From contig CAJAVU010000023.1 of assembly GCA_903945495.1 (NCBI GenBank), forward strand, positions 1-64,000: 64,000 nucleotides of DNA. The letters run 5' to 3'. This stretch comes from an uncultured Flavobacteriales bacterium. GTDB lineage: Bacteria > Bacteroidota > Bacteroidia > Flavobacteriales_D > Crocinitomicaceae. Both the position numbers and the translations under genes were made by a program. Shown piece after piece: positions 17,808 through 28,944 of the stretch. Position 1 is the first letter of the stretch. Every line of letters begins with the position of its first letter. The notes under the pieces are model-generated. The model did not search any database, was not told the origin of the DNA, and saw only the letters and a list, made by a program, of their open reading frames with translations.

Positions 17808-19253
17808 ATGGACTTAGGACAAAACAAGGTTATTGACGAAGGCAAACAAGGAGAAGCAACCTTAATTGAAGGAAACGCTCCATCAAATGGAAAAAAATTA
17901 TACGTTGAAAGTTATGGTTGTCAGATGAATTTCTCTGACAGCGAGGTTGTTGCATCCATCATGTCAAATGAAGGATATACGACTACACGTAACGTTGATG
18001 AAGCAGATGTTGTATTAATCAATACATGCTCGATTCGTGAAAATGCTGAAACACGCGTTCGCAATCGGTTGACAGAATTCAAAATCAAGAAAGAGCAAAA
18101 TCCAGATTTAGTCGTTGGAATTTTAGGATGTATGGCTGAACGCTTGAAAAAAGCGCTTTTAGAAGAAGAAAAATTAGTCGATTTAGTTGCTGGACCTGAT
18201 GCTTACCGCGATTTACCAAACTTGGTAGAAGAAGTTGGAACGGGTCAAAAAGCAGTGAACGTATTGCTTTCTCGCGATGAAACGTATGCTGATATTTCTC
18301 CTGTTCGATTAGATCAAGGCGGAGTTGCTGCATTTGTTACGATTACGCGTGGTTGTGATAATATGTGTTCTTTCTGTGTTGTTCCGTTCACACGTGGAAG
18401 AGAGCGCTCTCGTGACCCTCATACAATTGTGAACGAGTGCAAAGATTTATTTGCTAAAGGATATCGCGAAGTAACATTATTAGGACAAAACGTAGATAGT
18501 TATCGTTGGAACATGACATCGAAAGGTGAAATCAAAGATGAAACGCAAGCAACAACTAATTTCGCTGAATTAATGGAAATGGTCGCATTGATTTCGCCAG
18601 ATTTACGTGTTCGTTTCTCCACTTCTCATCCGAAAGATATGACGGATGATGTATTGGAAATGATGGCGAAATACGAAAACATTTGTAACTACATCCATTT
18701 ACCAGTTCAATCAGGAAATACTGCAGTTTTAGAGCGTATGAATCGTTCTTACACACGCGAATGGTACATGGATCGTATTGAAGCAATTCGTCGAATCGTT
18801 CCAGGCTGTGCGATTTCAACAGATATTATCACTGGTTTCTGCGGTGAAACGGAAGAAGAGCATGAAGAAACTAAATCATTAATGGATTGGGTTGAATACG
18901 ACTACGCATACATGTTCAAGTATTCTGAACGCCCAAAAACATTAGCTGAGCGTCGTTTTGATGATGATGTTCCTGAAGAAGTGAAAGGTCGTCGTTTGAC
19001 AGAAATTGTGGATATGCAACAAGCGCATTCTTTGAAAAACAATCAGAAACAAATTGGAAATATTGACCGCGTTTTAGTGGAAGGTTATTCGAAACGTTCG
19101 CAAGATGATATGTGTGGACGTAATAGTAAGAACTCAATGATTGTCTTCCCGAAAGGAGATTTTGGAAAAGGCGATTATGTGATGGTTAAAATCAATGATT
19201 GTACTTCAGCAACTTTAAAAGGTGAAGTTGTTTCGATTTGTCCAAAGAACTAA
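17808..19253 (+). CDS. miaB: tRNA-2-methylthio-N6-isopentenyladenosine synthase
   Basis: 481 residues. Radical-SAM methylthiotransferase that adds a methylthio group to i6A37 of tRNAs. The N-terminal UPF0004 domain carries the three auxiliary-cluster cysteines in [19 protein letters not shown] and ILGCMAERL. The radical-SAM CxxxCxxC is C183, C187 and C190. The C-terminus is a TRAM RNA-binding domain. It is the first gene of a tightly packed operon; the next gene starts 12 bases after its stop. Confidence 0.96.
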   Translation: MDLGQNKVIDEGKQGEATLIEGNAPSNGKKLYVESYGCQMNFSDSEVVASIMSNEGYTTTRNVDEADVVLINTCSIRENAETRVRNRLTEFKIKKEQNPDLVVGILGCMAERLKKALLEEEKLVDLVAGPDAYRDLPNLVEEVGTGQKAVNVLLSRDETYADISPVRLDQGGVAAFVTITRGCDNMCSFCVVPFTRGRERSRDPHTIVNECKDLFAKGYREVTLLGQNVDSYRWNMTSKGEIKDETQATTNFAELMEMVALISPDLRVRFSTSHPKDMTDDVLEMMAKYENICNYIHLPVQSGNTAVLERMNRSYTREWYMDRIEAIRRIVPGCAISTDIITGFCGETEEEHEETKSLMDWVEYDYAYMFKYSERPKTLAERRFDDDVPEEVKGRRLTEIVDMQQAHSLKNNQKQIGNIDRVLVEGYSKRSQDDMCGRNSKNSMIVFPKGDFGKGDYVMVKINDCTSATLKGEVVSICPKN

Positions 19254-19265
19254 TTCATAAAAACG

Positions 19266-20507
19266 ATGAACTTACAACAAGTCAAACAACGTTTTGGAAT
19301 TATTGGGAATGCTCCCCTACTCAATCGCGCTTTAGAGGTTGCGATTCAAGTTGCTCCTACTGACATTTCAGTTTTGGTAACTGGAGAAAGTGGAACTGGA
19401 AAGGAAATAATTCCACAAGTGATTCATCATTTGAGTTCTCGAAAACATGGAGAATACATTGCTGTGAACTGTGGTGCTATTCCAGAAGGAACAATCGATT
19501 CAGAATTGTTTGGTCACGAAAAAGGATCATTTACAGGAGCACACGGAAGTCGCCAAGGCTATTTTGAAGTAGCGAACGGCGGAACCATTTTCTTGGATGA
19601 AGTTGCTGAGTTACCGATGCAGACACAAGTTCGCTTGTTGCGTGTATTGGAAACAGGAGAATTCATTCGCGTTGGTTCATCAAAAGTGATTAAAACAAAT
19701 GTGCGCGTGGTTGCTGCAACGAATGAGAATATGCAACGCGCCATTGCTTCTGGTAAATTCCGTGAGGATTTATTTTACCGTTTGAGCACTGTTCCAATTC
19801 CTTTGCCACCGCTTAGAAATCGTAAAGAAGATATTTATTTATTGTTCAGAAAATTTGCGAGTGATTTCGCTGATAAATACAGAATGCCAGCTGTTCGTTT
19901 ATTAGACGATGCTGTTTCGCTTTTGAACAATTATTCATGGCCTGGAAATATTCGTCAACTTAAAAACGTTGTTGAACAAATTTCTGTGATTGAAACAAGT
20001 CGTGAATTGGATGCGCTAACGTTCAATTCCTATTTGCCCGCTGAGAAAGACAAAGTACCAGCGATTATTGGCGAAAATGGAGGTGATAATTTTTCTGAAC
20101 GCGAATTGATGTACAAGTTCTTATTCGATATGAAGAAGGATTTGTCTGAACTAAAGAAATTAGTTGTTGACATGATTGGACAAGGCGGAAATTTCACGTT
20201 GAACAATGATCAAGAGGCAATGGTGAGTCGTTTGTACCAAGAAGTGAATCCTACGTATAGTCAAGCGCGTATTTTACCGCCAACTGTTGAAAGCGAGTCT
20301 GTGGAATACCCGATTATTCAAGAAGCGGATGATTTTGAAACGCATATTGAAGTGGAAGAATCCTTATCTTTGGAAGACCGCGAAAAAGAATTGATTCAAA
20401 AAGCATTGGAAAAACACCGTGGAAAACGCAAATATGCCGCTGCTGAATTAGGAATTTCCGAACGCACCTTGTACCGTAAAATCAAGGAATATAATTTAAT
20501 TGACTGA
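19266..20507 (+). CDS. Sigma-54-dependent transcription activator, Fis family, no receiver domain
   Basis: 413 residues. The AAA+ domain begins almost at the N-terminus: Walker A GESGTGKE at 40-47, the sigma-54 contact loop GSFTGA at 87-92 (canonical GAFTGA, with Ser for Ala), Walker B IFLDEVAEL. The C-terminal Fis-type helix-turn-helix (KYAAAELGISERTLYRKI) binds DNA. There is no response-regulator or sensory domain in front, so its signal is unclear; activity may be set by abundance or a partner. The middle linker (about 270-370) is acidic. It overlaps lptE by one base (stop/start TGATG). Confidence 0.92.
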   Translation: MNLQQVKQRFGIIGNAPLLNRALEVAIQVAPTDISVLVTGESGTGKEIIPQVIHHLSSRKHGEYIAVNCGAIPEGTIDSELFGHEKGSFTGAHGSRQGYFEVANGGTIFLDEVAELPMQTQVRLLRVLETGEFIRVGSSKVIKTNVRVVAATNENMQRAIASGKFREDLFYRLSTVPIPLPPLRNRKEDIYLLFRKFASDFADKYRMPAVRLLDDAVSLLNNYSWPGNIRQLKNVVEQISVIETSRELDALTFNSYLPAEKDKVPAIIGENGGDNFSERELMYKFLFDMKKDLSELKKLVVDMIGQGGNFTLNNDQEAMVSRLYQEVNPTYSQARILPPTVESESVEYPIIQEADDFETHIEVEESLSLEDREKELIQKALEKHRGKRKYAAAELGISERTLYRKIKEYNLID

Positions 20508-21016
20508 TGAAATACCTTGCTCTTTTTGCTTTAATAGCGCTACTTTCGAGTTGTTGGCCTTCAAGTGTTTCATTTGTAGATTCAGGTTCTATGCCCGAAG
20601 TATGGAAAACTTTTTCTATTAAAACCTTGGAAAACAATGCGCCAAACACCCCGATAAGTTATGCTGCAACTCTTTCTGAAGCAATCAAAGACGGAGTACA
20701 AAACAATACACGTTTATTATTAAATCCTACAACGGGTAAAGGCGAAATCTACATTGAAGGAGTTATTACAAATTATTCTGTTACACCAGTTGCTTTGCAA
20801 GAGGGCGACAATGCTCAAAAAAACCGTTTATCGATTAGCACTTCATTTACAATATTCATCTCTGCACCAAAAGAGGACCAGATGACCATGACTACAAGTC
20901 GTTTTGTGGATTACGATTCCGATACAGATTTAGGAAGTGTTGAAGCAACTTTATTGGAAGAAATTAACACGCAGATTGTGCAAGATGTAATAAATAAACT
21001 ACTTTCGAACTGGTAA
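20507..21016 (+). CDS. lptE: LptE-family LPS-assembly lipoprotein
   Basis: 169 residues with lipobox LSSC, lipid Cys at C16. The fold and place match the Bacteroidota LptE family (the outer-membrane lipoprotein that plugs LptD during LPS insertion): a short N-terminal strand, SIKTLENNAP, then an alpha/beta domain ending in a long amphipathic helix (QIVQDVINKLLSNW). Sequence similarity to proteobacterial LptE is low, so the name rests on family pattern and conserved neighbourhood (after the sigma-54 activator, before secG). Overlaps both neighbours by one base, which points to translational coupling. Confidence 0.75.
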   Translation: MKYLALFALIALLSSCWPSSVSFVDSGSMPEVWKTFSIKTLENNAPNTPISYAATLSEAIKDGVQNNTRLLLNPTTGKGEIYIEGVITNYSVTPVALQEGDNAQKNRLSISTSFTIFISAPKEDQMTMTTSRFVDYDSDTDLGSVEATLLEEINTQIVQDVINKLLSNW

Positions 21017-22221
21017 TGTTGAATCTGGAAGAAATAGCGCAACGTATTGCACAACCCGAAATTAGTCGTGTTGAGGATATTGAAGATTTGAAACTTTTTT
21101 CAGATAAGTATCCGTATTGCCAGTTATTTCCGATTCTATATTTAAAAGCACTCGCTCAACACAATGACATTCGTTTCGAAGAAGAATTAACGAAATATGC
21201 GTATTGTATTTCTGACCGAAGTCAATTATATGCGTTGATTCATACTGAGAATGCGATTGGGAATACACAAAACCTAACTTTTACCGAAGAAATTGTTTCG
21301 ATTAACAAAGAACCAATTCAACATATTTCAACTGAAACAATTCAAACGATTGAAGAACCACTTCCTGAAGTTGAAAATATAGATGAAGTCGAAGCAGATA
21401 TTGAAACTCCAATTGAAGTTCCTGTCGAAATTCCGATTGACAACCAAGAAATTGAGCCAAGTATTTCTCCAATCGTTTTAGAAGAAGAGGATGACGAGGA
21501 AGATTTCGATGCTGAATTTATTTCATTGAACATTCGAGGAAATGAAGAACTTCAACAGGAAGATATCCAAGTCCCAATTGTAGAAGTAGAACCAAGTCAT
21601 TTAGAATCATCAGATTCGGATGATCTAGAAATTGAACAAAGCGCATTTGAAACAGTAATTGAAGAAGAACCTGTTTCAGAAGTCGAAGAACAAGAAGATC
21701 CAGTCATCGAAAAGTTTGAAAGAGAAATCTTTTCTGAAGCCATTTCTGCAAATTATAATTTAGATCATTTAGCGCCAATTGAAACGACTATAATTGATGA
21801 AGAAATTGAAGAGGAAATTTTTGTACCCACAGTGAATTCTGTTTCAGGTAAAAAGTCATTTTCTTCTTGGTTGCGCTCAAACGAGAATGATGAACAACCA
21901 AAATTTGACGCAGAAAAAGATCGAATTAATGCAATTGTAGATCAATTTATAAAAGAAGAACCAAAAATTTCGCGTCCTTCAAAAGAGATAATTATTGAGG
22001 AAAAACCAAAGAAAGAATTCTTCTCTCCTACTAAGAAAGCTAAGGAAAGCCTGGACATTCACAGCATGCCTGTTAGTGAAACTCTTGCAAAAATATTTGC
22101 TCTACAGGGCAATTATCCGAAAGCAATTTTCGCATATGAACAATTAATCTTGATAAATCCAGAAAAAAAGATTTTCTTTGCATCCCGAATTGAAGAATTA
22201 AAGAAAAAGTTAAATACATAA
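21016..22221 (+). CDS. Acidic TPR-containing protein of unknown function
   Basis: 401 residues in three parts. Residues 1-80 are a helical domain with aromatic and Cys residues (KYPYCQLFPILYLKALAQ). Residues about 80-270 are low complexity, dominated by Glu, Asp, Ile, Val and Pro. The C-terminal 60 residues hold one TPR-like helical hairpin (AKIFALQGNYPKAIFAYEQLILINP). No signal peptide, so cytoplasmic. It sits between lptE and secG in the same operon (1-base overlap; 3-base gap), a neighbourhood I associate with Flavobacteriia, which hints at envelope or secretion biology. Function unknown. Confidence 0.65.
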   Translation: MLNLEEIAQRIAQPEISRVEDIEDLKLFSDKYPYCQLFPILYLKALAQHNDIRFEEELTKYAYCISDRSQLYALIHTENAIGNTQNLTFTEEIVSINKEPIQHISTETIQTIEEPLPEVENIDEVEADIETPIEVPVEIPIDNQEIEPSISPIVLEEEDDEEDFDAEFISLNIRGNEELQQEDIQVPIVEVEPSHLESSDSDDLEIEQSAFETVIEEEPVSEVEEQEDPVIEKFEREIFSEAISANYNLDHLAPIETTIIDEEIEEEIFVPTVNSVSGKKSFSSWLRSNENDEQPKFDAEKDRINAIVDQFIKEEPKISRPSKEIIIEEKPKKEFFSPTKKAKESLDIHSMPVSETLAKIFALQGNYPKAIFAYEQLILINPEKKIFFASRIEELKKKLNT

Positions 22222-22224
22222 ACA

Positions 22225-22548
22225 ATGGATATTTTATTTTCAACTATCATCATTTTAGCAAGTGTTTTATTAATCCTTGTTGTATACGTTCAAAATCCAA
22301 AAGGTGGAGGTTTGAGTTCAGATTTTGGTGCAGCACAGCAAATTGGTGGTGTACAAAAAACAAATGATTTCATTGATAAAGCGACTTGGTCGTTGGCTGG
22401 TGTGATTATGGTTTTGAGCATCATTTTAACGCTTCGTTCAAAAACACCTGAACCACAAGCAATTGATCCTGCGAAAACAGAACAAGGTCAACAACAAAAA
22501 CCAGGTGGACAAAACCAAGCTGGAGGACAACAAAAACAAGGTAAGTAA
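22225..22548 (+). CDS. secG: Protein translocase subunit SecG
   Basis: 107 residues with two membrane helices (about 4-22 and 54-72) separated by the conserved SecG loop QNPKGGGLSSDFGA. The C-terminal 35 residues are Gln/Gly/Lys-rich and disordered. SecG is the small SecYEG subunit that aids protein export. Last gene of the miaB operon, followed by a strong terminator. Confidence 0.93.
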   Translation: MDILFSTIIILASVLLILVVYVQNPKGGGLSSDFGAAQQIGGVQKTNDFIDKATWSLAGVIMVLSIILTLRSKTPEPQAIDPAKTEQGQQQKPGGQNQAGGQQKQGK

Positions 22549-22570
22549 TACTTAGCAACTCATTATAATT

Positions 22571-22608
22571 AAAATGTCAGTATGTCATACATGCTGACAT
22601 TTTTTTTT
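22571..22608 (+). terminator. Intrinsic terminator after secG
   Basis: Stem AAAATGTCAGTATG / CATGCTGACATTTT with one G-T pair, followed by a run of T (22600-22608). Separates the miaB-secG operon from groES. Confidence 0.85.
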
Positions 22609-22632
22609 GAATTAAATCTCAAAAACCGAATT

Positions 22633-22664
22633 TTTGTCTTAAACCACTACTTGGCATAAATTTG
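22633..22664 (+). promoter_or_regulatory. groES-groEL promoter
   Basis: TTTG (22633-22636), 20-base spacer, TAAATTTG (22657-22664): exact fit to the Bacteroidota promoter. A short direct repeat TGGGGAA(G/C) follows at 22663-22678. No CIRCE element (TTAGCACTC-N9-GAGTGCTAA) is present, so HrcA control is not indicated. Confidence 0.65.
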
Positions 22665-22706
22665 GGGAAGTGGGGAACGTCAAATTTTAATTAAACAAAT
22701 ACAGAT

Positions 22707-22982
22707 ATGTCAACAAATTTCAAACCTTTAGCAGATAGAGTTCTTATTGAACCAGCTGCGGCGGAACAAAAAACAGCGAGTGGAATTATCATTCCTGACA
22801 CAGCGAAAGAGAAACCATTAAAAGGAATTGTAATTGCAGCTGGAAACGGTAAAACAGATGAGCCAATGACAGTAAAAGTGGGCGATACAGTTTTGTTTGG
22901 TCAATATTCAGGAACGGAAATTAAATTAGACGGTAAAACGTTTTTAATTATGCGTGAAGCAGATATCTACGGTATATTTTAA
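22707..22982 (+). CDS. groES: Co-chaperonin GroES
   Basis: 91 residues, the usual cpn10 length. Typical N-terminus ([27 protein letters not shown]) followed by the mobile loop and [18 protein letters not shown]. It caps the GroEL cavity during ATP-driven folding. The groEL gene starts 26 bases downstream, and both share the promoter at 22633. Confidence 0.97.
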   Translation: MSTNFKPLADRVLIEPAAAEQKTASGIIIPDTAKEKPLKGIVIAAGNGKTDEPMTVKVGDTVLFGQYSGTEIKLDGKTFLIMREADIYGIF

Positions 22983-22990
22983 TTCATTAA

Positions 22991-24643
<1,653 letters not shown>

Positions 24644-24645
24644 TG

Positions 24646-24741
24646 AATTCCGGATTCGGAATTTAGAATTCATGATTTTGGATTACAGAGTCCGTCTCGC
24701 GGCGGATTCTTACTCGTTTCTTTCTTCCCGAAGCAATTCGG
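24646..24741. repeat. GC-richer hairpin cluster after groEL
   Basis: Begins with a perfect 7-bp hairpin AATTCCG-GATT-CGGAATT (24646-24663), then a GC-rich stretch around 24689-24705 with a CCG/CGG fold-back, then CCGAA-GCAA-TTCGG (24728-24741). Such dense palindromes in an otherwise AT-rich genome look like an intergenic repeat element, but no second copy is in this window to prove it. Confidence 0.4.
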
Positions 24742-24766
24742 ATAGCGAGAACGGCTATATATAAAG

Positions 24767-24800
24767 AACTCTCTTCAGTAATGGAGGGAGTTTTCTTTTT
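24767..24800 (+). terminator. Intrinsic terminator of groES-groEL
   Basis: Stem AACTCTCT / AGGGAGTT (one T-G pair), 10-base loop, followed by TTTTCTTTTT. Confidence 0.75.
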
Positions 24801-24851
24801 CAGGCAACTATTCAAAATTCAAGTTGTAATTAAGGTATAAAATCGACTGTC

Positions 24852-25547
24852 ATGAAAACTATCATTCTAACATTTCTATCTGTAATCGTTCTTGATTCTC
24901 CCCTTCTTGCTCAACAAAGAATGGGTATCGATGTATCATCGAGATTAACGGACATTACCCTTTCTACCAACTATCAAAAAGTTGTCAAGAAAAATTTTCT
25001 AATCAGCGGTGGTTTAACGTTTGGATCCTTGGGACGCAAATTCATTGACTTTGATAATGACACAACGTTGTTGAAAAATGGCTTCATCATTCAATCTCCT
25101 TATGCAAATGTTTCAACTTCATTCAGAGGAACAGATGGGAACTATTATCAATTGACGCGCTACAACATGAATTCAAAAGGAATTGGTATTTCCTTAGGCC
25201 TTGGTGTATTCAAAGAATTTAGTGTAAATCATGGCATTCGCTTTAACCTGAATTCAAAATTCTATGTAGTTAATTCAAGAATTCACACTGGGTATTTTAA
25301 TAGTGAAAATTCATTTTTTTCCTATTTAATTTACCATCAGAACTATTTTGTAGGTTCAATAAGTCCAGAAGTATATCATACCATTCGTTTAAGTGGAAGA
25401 TCAACATTGTACTATGGTATTAAGTTGCCCTACTACTTTTCCCTTGATAAAGGAAAATTCAGACCAACCAACTCCAACGAATTATTAGCTGGATTTGAAG
25501 CAGATTTAAGTGTTGGTTTAACCTATGTTATTGGGAAATGTGACTAG
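24852..25547 (+). CDS. Exported protein of unknown function
   Basis: 231 residues with a signal peptide (1-20, ending PLLAQ). The mature part has alternating beta strands with many Tyr, Phe, Asn and Gly (for example GLTFGSLGRKFIDFDND, TLYYGIKLPYYFSLD) and ends in DLSVGLTYVIGKCD, consistent with a small outer-membrane barrel. No enzyme motif. It stands alone between the groEL terminator and the J-domain gene; co-transcription with the latter is possible (60-base gap). Confidence 0.55.
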   Translation: MKTIILTFLSVIVLDSPLLAQQRMGIDVSSRLTDITLSTNYQKVVKKNFLISGGLTFGSLGRKFIDFDNDTTLLKNGFIIQSPYANVSTSFRGTDGNYYQLTRYNMNSKGIGISLGLGVFKEFSVNHGIRFNLNSKFYVVNSRIHTGYFNSENSFFSYLIYHQNYFVGSISPEVYHTIRLSGRSTLYYGIKLPYYFSLDKGKFRPTNSNELLAGFEADLSVGLTYVIGKCD

Positions 25548-25607
25548 AAAGGAAACTGTTACTTTTGAATAACTATTCATTCCAATAGAATTCTTATTTT
25601 CGTTTTC

Positions 25608-26393
25608 ATGTTGGCGTTATCATTTGAACCTATTTCTGAATTACCTAGTTGGGTAGTTGCAACAATATTTGGTGTTCCTTTCATCGGTGGACTGATATTC
25701 TACGGTTATAAAACAAGGCACGCAAAATCATGGCGAAAAGGAATTTTCCCTTTATCACTAAAGCCAACAGATGATAACTTTTTGGAAGCTTATTTAGCAT
25801 TAGGAGCAAAACTTATTCTGATCAATTATTCTGAATCGAAAGGAAAAACGGTGTATCTAAATAATTATTTCAATCGGTATTTCCGTTTCTCAAATTATAA
25901 TTTTGGCGATTCATTATTGTTTTCTTTAAAATATCCAATCCAAACAAAAAGTGTTACTGATTGGTTAAAGCTACATTACTCAGATGAACGTTCGCGAAGC
26001 CAAGTTATTTATTTTTTAACAGGACTAACATTAGTTACAGGTGCTATTACCAAAAATGAAATGGCTTTCCTACTCGAAATTAATTCACAACTTGATTTAA
26101 AACCCGAACACCTTAAACAAATAATTGCAATTTATGCTTCCTATTCTCAATCAACCAAAGAGAAGAATAAAAAACAAGTATACAACGCAAGCCAAACCAA
26201 TGATTGCGATATTCTGGGTATTACAATCAACGCTACACCTCACGAAATCAAAAAAGCGTATCGCAAATTGGTAAAAATCCATCACCCAGATAACTTTGCT
26301 CAGCATTCGGACTATCAGCAAAAAATAGCGAGTGAGAAATTTATACTAATTCAGAATGCCTACGAGCGTTTAATGAAAAAAATGGATGAATAA
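25608..26393 (+). CDS. Membrane-anchored J-domain protein with TerB-like middle
   Basis: 261 residues. One membrane helix near residues 14-34 (VVATIFGVPFIGGLIFYG), then a helical domain (about 55-170) that resembles the TerB-like region of DjlA, and a C-terminal J-domain. The HPD tripeptide is at 226-228 in KIHHPDNF, so DnaK ATPase stimulation should be retained. DjlA-type proteins place DnaK at the membrane. No DnaK or GrpE gene is adjacent, though groES/groEL are about 1 kb upstream. Starts with ATG; a -7-like TACTTTTG lies at 25560-25567. Confidence 0.75.
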   Translation: MLALSFEPISELPSWVVATIFGVPFIGGLIFYGYKTRHAKSWRKGIFPLSLKPTDDNFLEAYLALGAKLILINYSESKGKTVYLNNYFNRYFRFSNYNFGDSLLFSLKYPIQTKSVTDWLKLHYSDERSRSQVIYFLTGLTLVTGAITKNEMAFLLEINSQLDLKPEHLKQIIAIYASYSQSTKEKNKKQVYNASQTNDCDILGITINATPHEIKKAYRKLVKIHHPDNFAQHSDYQQKIASEKFILIQNAYERLMKKMDE

Positions 26394-26420
26394 AAAAAGG
26401 AACCCCGAAGGATTCCTTTT
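26394..26420. terminator. Bidirectional terminator between the J-domain gene and ahcY
   Basis: AAAAGGAA / TTCCTTTT stem with A-run on the left and T-run on the right, so it can work on both strands for these convergent genes. Confidence 0.75.
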
Positions 26421-26441
26421 CATATCTAGAGAAATTTAATT

Positions 26442-27755
26442 CTAGTATCTGTAGTGCTCAGCTTTGTATGGTCCTTCAACTGCCACACCAATGTAATCTG
26501 CTTGATCTTGACGTAAAGTTTCCAATTCAACTCCAATTTTCGCTAAATGCAAACGCGCTACTTTCTCATCCAAGTGTTTTGGAAGCATATAAACATCATT
26601 TCCATAATTAGCACTGTTTTGCCATAATTCCAATTGAGCCAATGTTTGGTTCGTGAATGAATTTGACATTACGAATGATGGGTGACCTGTTGCACAACCT
26701 AAGTTTACCAAACGACCTTCAGCTAAAACGATGATGTCATTTCCTCTGATTGTATACATATCAACTTGTGGTTTGATAGTGTTTTTTGTTGAACCATAGT
26801 TAGAGTTTAACCAAGCCATATCGATTTCGTTATCGAAGTGTCCAATGTTACAAACGATCGCTTTATCTTTCATCGCTTCAAAGTGACGTCCAACAACGAT
26901 GTCTTTGTTTCCAGTTGTTGTAACGATGATATCACCTAATCCGATAACTGTATCTAATTTCTTCACTTCGAATCCGTCCATTGCAGCTTGTAACGCACAA
27001 ATTGGATCGATTTCAGTAACGATAACACGTGCACCTGCACCTTTCAAAGAAGCAGCTGAACCTTTACCAACATCTCCGTAACCACAAACAACCGCAACTT
27101 TACCAGCCATCATAACATCCGTAGCACGACGAATTGAATCTACCAAAGACTCTTTACATCCGTATTTGTTATCAAATTTAGATTTTGTAACTGAGTCATT
27201 GACGTTAATTGCAGGCATTACCAATGTTCCGTTTTTCACACGCTCATACAAACGGTGAACTCCAGTTGTTGTTTCTTCAGAAAGACCTTTAATATCTTTT
27301 GTTAATTCTGGGTAACGATCGAATACCATGTTCGTTAAATCACCACCATCATCCAAAATCATGTTCAATGGTTTACCACCTTCGAAAGCAAAAATTGTTT
27401 GCTCAATACACCAGTCAAACTCTTCTTCGTTCATACCTTTCCAAGCATAAACTGGAATACCTGCAGCAGCAATCGCAGCAGCAGCATGATCTTGTGTAGA
27501 GAAAATGTTACAAGATGACCAAGTAACTTCCGCTCCAAGATCAAGCAATGTTTCAATTAACACAGCAGTTTGGATTGTCATGTGTAAACAACCAGCGATG
27601 CGTGCACCAGCCAATGGTTTTTTACCAGCGAATTCTTCGCGTAATGACATTAATCCTGGCATTTCAGCTTCAGCCAATGTAATTTCTTTGCGTCCCCACT
27701 CAGCAAGACTAATGTCTTTTACTTTGTACGCTAATTTTTCTGTTGTATTACTCAT
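26442..27755 (-). CDS. ahcY: Adenosylhomocysteinase
   Basis: 437 residues. Hydrolyses S-adenosylhomocysteine to adenosine and homocysteine, keeping methylation reactions going. The NAD-binding motif is [19 protein letters not shown]-terminal substrate-domain segments such as [17 protein letters not shown] and the C-terminal PYKAEHYRY ending (with the NAD-contacting Lys and Tyr) are intact. Single-gene unit with a -7-like box upstream and a terminator shared with the convergent J-domain gene. Confidence 0.97.
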   Translation of the reverse strand: MSNTTEKLAYKVKDISLAEWGRKEITLAEAEMPGLMSLREEFAGKKPLAGARIAGCLHMTIQTAVLIETLLDLGAEVTWSSCNIFSTQDHAAAAIAAAGIPVYAWKGMNEEEFDWCIEQTIFAFEGGKPLNMILDDGGDLTNMVFDRYPELTKDIKGLSEETTTGVHRLYERVKNGTLVMPAINVNDSVTKSKFDNKYGCKESLVDSIRRATDVMMAGKVAVVCGYGDVGKGSAASLKGAGARVIVTEIDPICALQAAMDGFEVKKLDTVIGLGDIIVTTTGNKDIVVGRHFEAMKDKAIVCNIGHFDNEIDMAWLNSNYGSTKNTIKPQVDMYTIRGNDIIVLAEGRLVNLGCATGHPSFVMSNSFTNQTLAQLELWQNSANYGNDVYMLPKHLDEKVARLHLAKIGVELETLRQDQADYIGVAVEGPYKAEHYRY

Positions 27756-27785
27756 ATTACTTATTGATTCCTATTTTTAAGTGTG

Positions 27786-27793
27786 CAAATTTA
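27786..27793 (-). promoter_or_regulatory. Putative ahcY promoter -7 box
   Basis: Minus-strand TAAATTTG fits TAnnTTTG, about 30 bases before the ahcY ATG. A clear TTTG -33 element at the usual distance is not seen. Confidence 0.4.
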
Positions 27794-27867
27794 CGAAACT
27801 ACTTTGTTATATAAAAATTTGAATGATTTGAATGATTTTCAAATAATCGAATTATCAAATCTTTGAA

Positions 27868-28887
27868 TCACAATCGTTTTTTAATCATTTCTTCGATACA
27901 GTCAATAAATCGTGGATGGTCATTTGAACTTGGCACCAATTGCACCTTTTCACCACCATGTTCTTCAAAAATCTCTTGGTATTCACCACCAATTTCAATA
28001 ATTGTTTCTAGACAATCAGCTACAAACGCTGGACTAAACACCAACAATTTCTTTGCGCCTTTCTTTCCCCATTCTTCAACCACTTTATCAGAGAAAGGTG
28101 TCAACCATTTCTTATCTAAACGCGATTGAAAACAAACGGTGTATTTATCTTCGGGAATGTTTAGTTTCGAAGCAATTAATCGCGTTGTAGCGTAACTCGT
28201 TGCTTTGTAACAAAACTTATTTTTCTCATTCACTTCTGATTCGCAGGGTTGATCTGAGCACAAATCTGTTTCTTCATATACTTTATCAACTTGTCGTTCT
28301 GGCAAACCATGGTATGAGAAAAGTACGTGATCATATTCTTCCCAGTTAAACTCTTTTGCTCGATCAACAATTGAATCAATATACCCTTCATGATTCCAAA
28401 ACTGACTTACAATTTTCACTTCCGGAATTACCCACCATTTGCGAATAATGTCCATTGCTTTTTCGATAGCAGAACCACTTGAAGCACTGGCATATTGCGG
28501 AAACAATGGAATTATAATGATTTGATCGTAATTGGCTTGATGCATTTTTTCAAGAACAACATCCATACTAGGATTTTGATAACGCATCGCCATTTCAACC
28601 GTCACGTCAGAATCATTAAAACGCTCTTGAACTAACTTTACAACATTTTCCGTATGTGTCATCAAAGGCGAAACACCTTTTCCGAATTCCCATAATTCTT
28701 TATAAATCTTTGCTGATTTCGGTGCTCTAAAAGGAACAATAATCCCGTTGACCAAAAGTTTTCTCGCCAACCATGGAATATCAATTACGCGTGGGTCATT
28801 TAAAAACTCACTTAAATAACGTCTAACATCACTTGTGCTTGGGCTATCTGGAGTTCCTAATTGAATTAAAAGTACGCCTGTTTTCAT
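27868..28887 (-). CDS. hemH: Ferrochelatase
   Basis: 339 residues from the ATG at 28887, where the conserved start MKTGVLLIQLGTPDSP begins; an upstream Met would add 13 unusual residues. Inserts Fe(II) into protoporphyrin IX, the last step of heme synthesis. Family segments include LFSYHGLPERQV (with the metal-site His), KFCYKATSYATTRL and FQSRLDKKWLTPFSD, and the late glutamate-rich CLETIIEIGGEY. No other hem gene is adjacent. Confidence 0.95.
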   Translation of the reverse strand: MKTGVLLIQLGTPDSPSTSDVRRYLSEFLNDPRVIDIPWLARKLLVNGIIVPFRAPKSAKIYKELWEFGKGVSPLMTHTENVVKLVQERFNDSDVTVEMAMRYQNPSMDVVLEKMHQANYDQIIIIPLFPQYASASSGSAIEKAMDIIRKWWVIPEVKIVSQFWNHEGYIDSIVDRAKEFNWEEYDHVLFSYHGLPERQVDKVYEETDLCSDQPCESEVNEKNKFCYKATSYATTRLIASKLNIPEDKYTVCFQSRLDKKWLTPFSDKVVEEWGKKGAKKLLVFSPAFVADCLETIIEIGGEYQEIFEEHGGEKVQLVPSSNDHPRFIDCIEEMIKKRL

Positions 28888-28944
28888 ATAATCTGTTCTT
28901 TTCAAAAAGTGTTGAAAGAATAACATTCCCCAACATCAATTGTT

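Noticed and set aside
22549-22706. CIRCE heat-shock operator before groES
   Set aside because: No TTAGCACTC-N9-GAGTGCTAA-like repeat is present; only a terminator and a Bacteroidota promoter are seen.
26442-28887. SAH or other riboswitch before ahcY
   Set aside because: The 5' region is short and AT-rich and shows no conserved stem pattern that I recognise.
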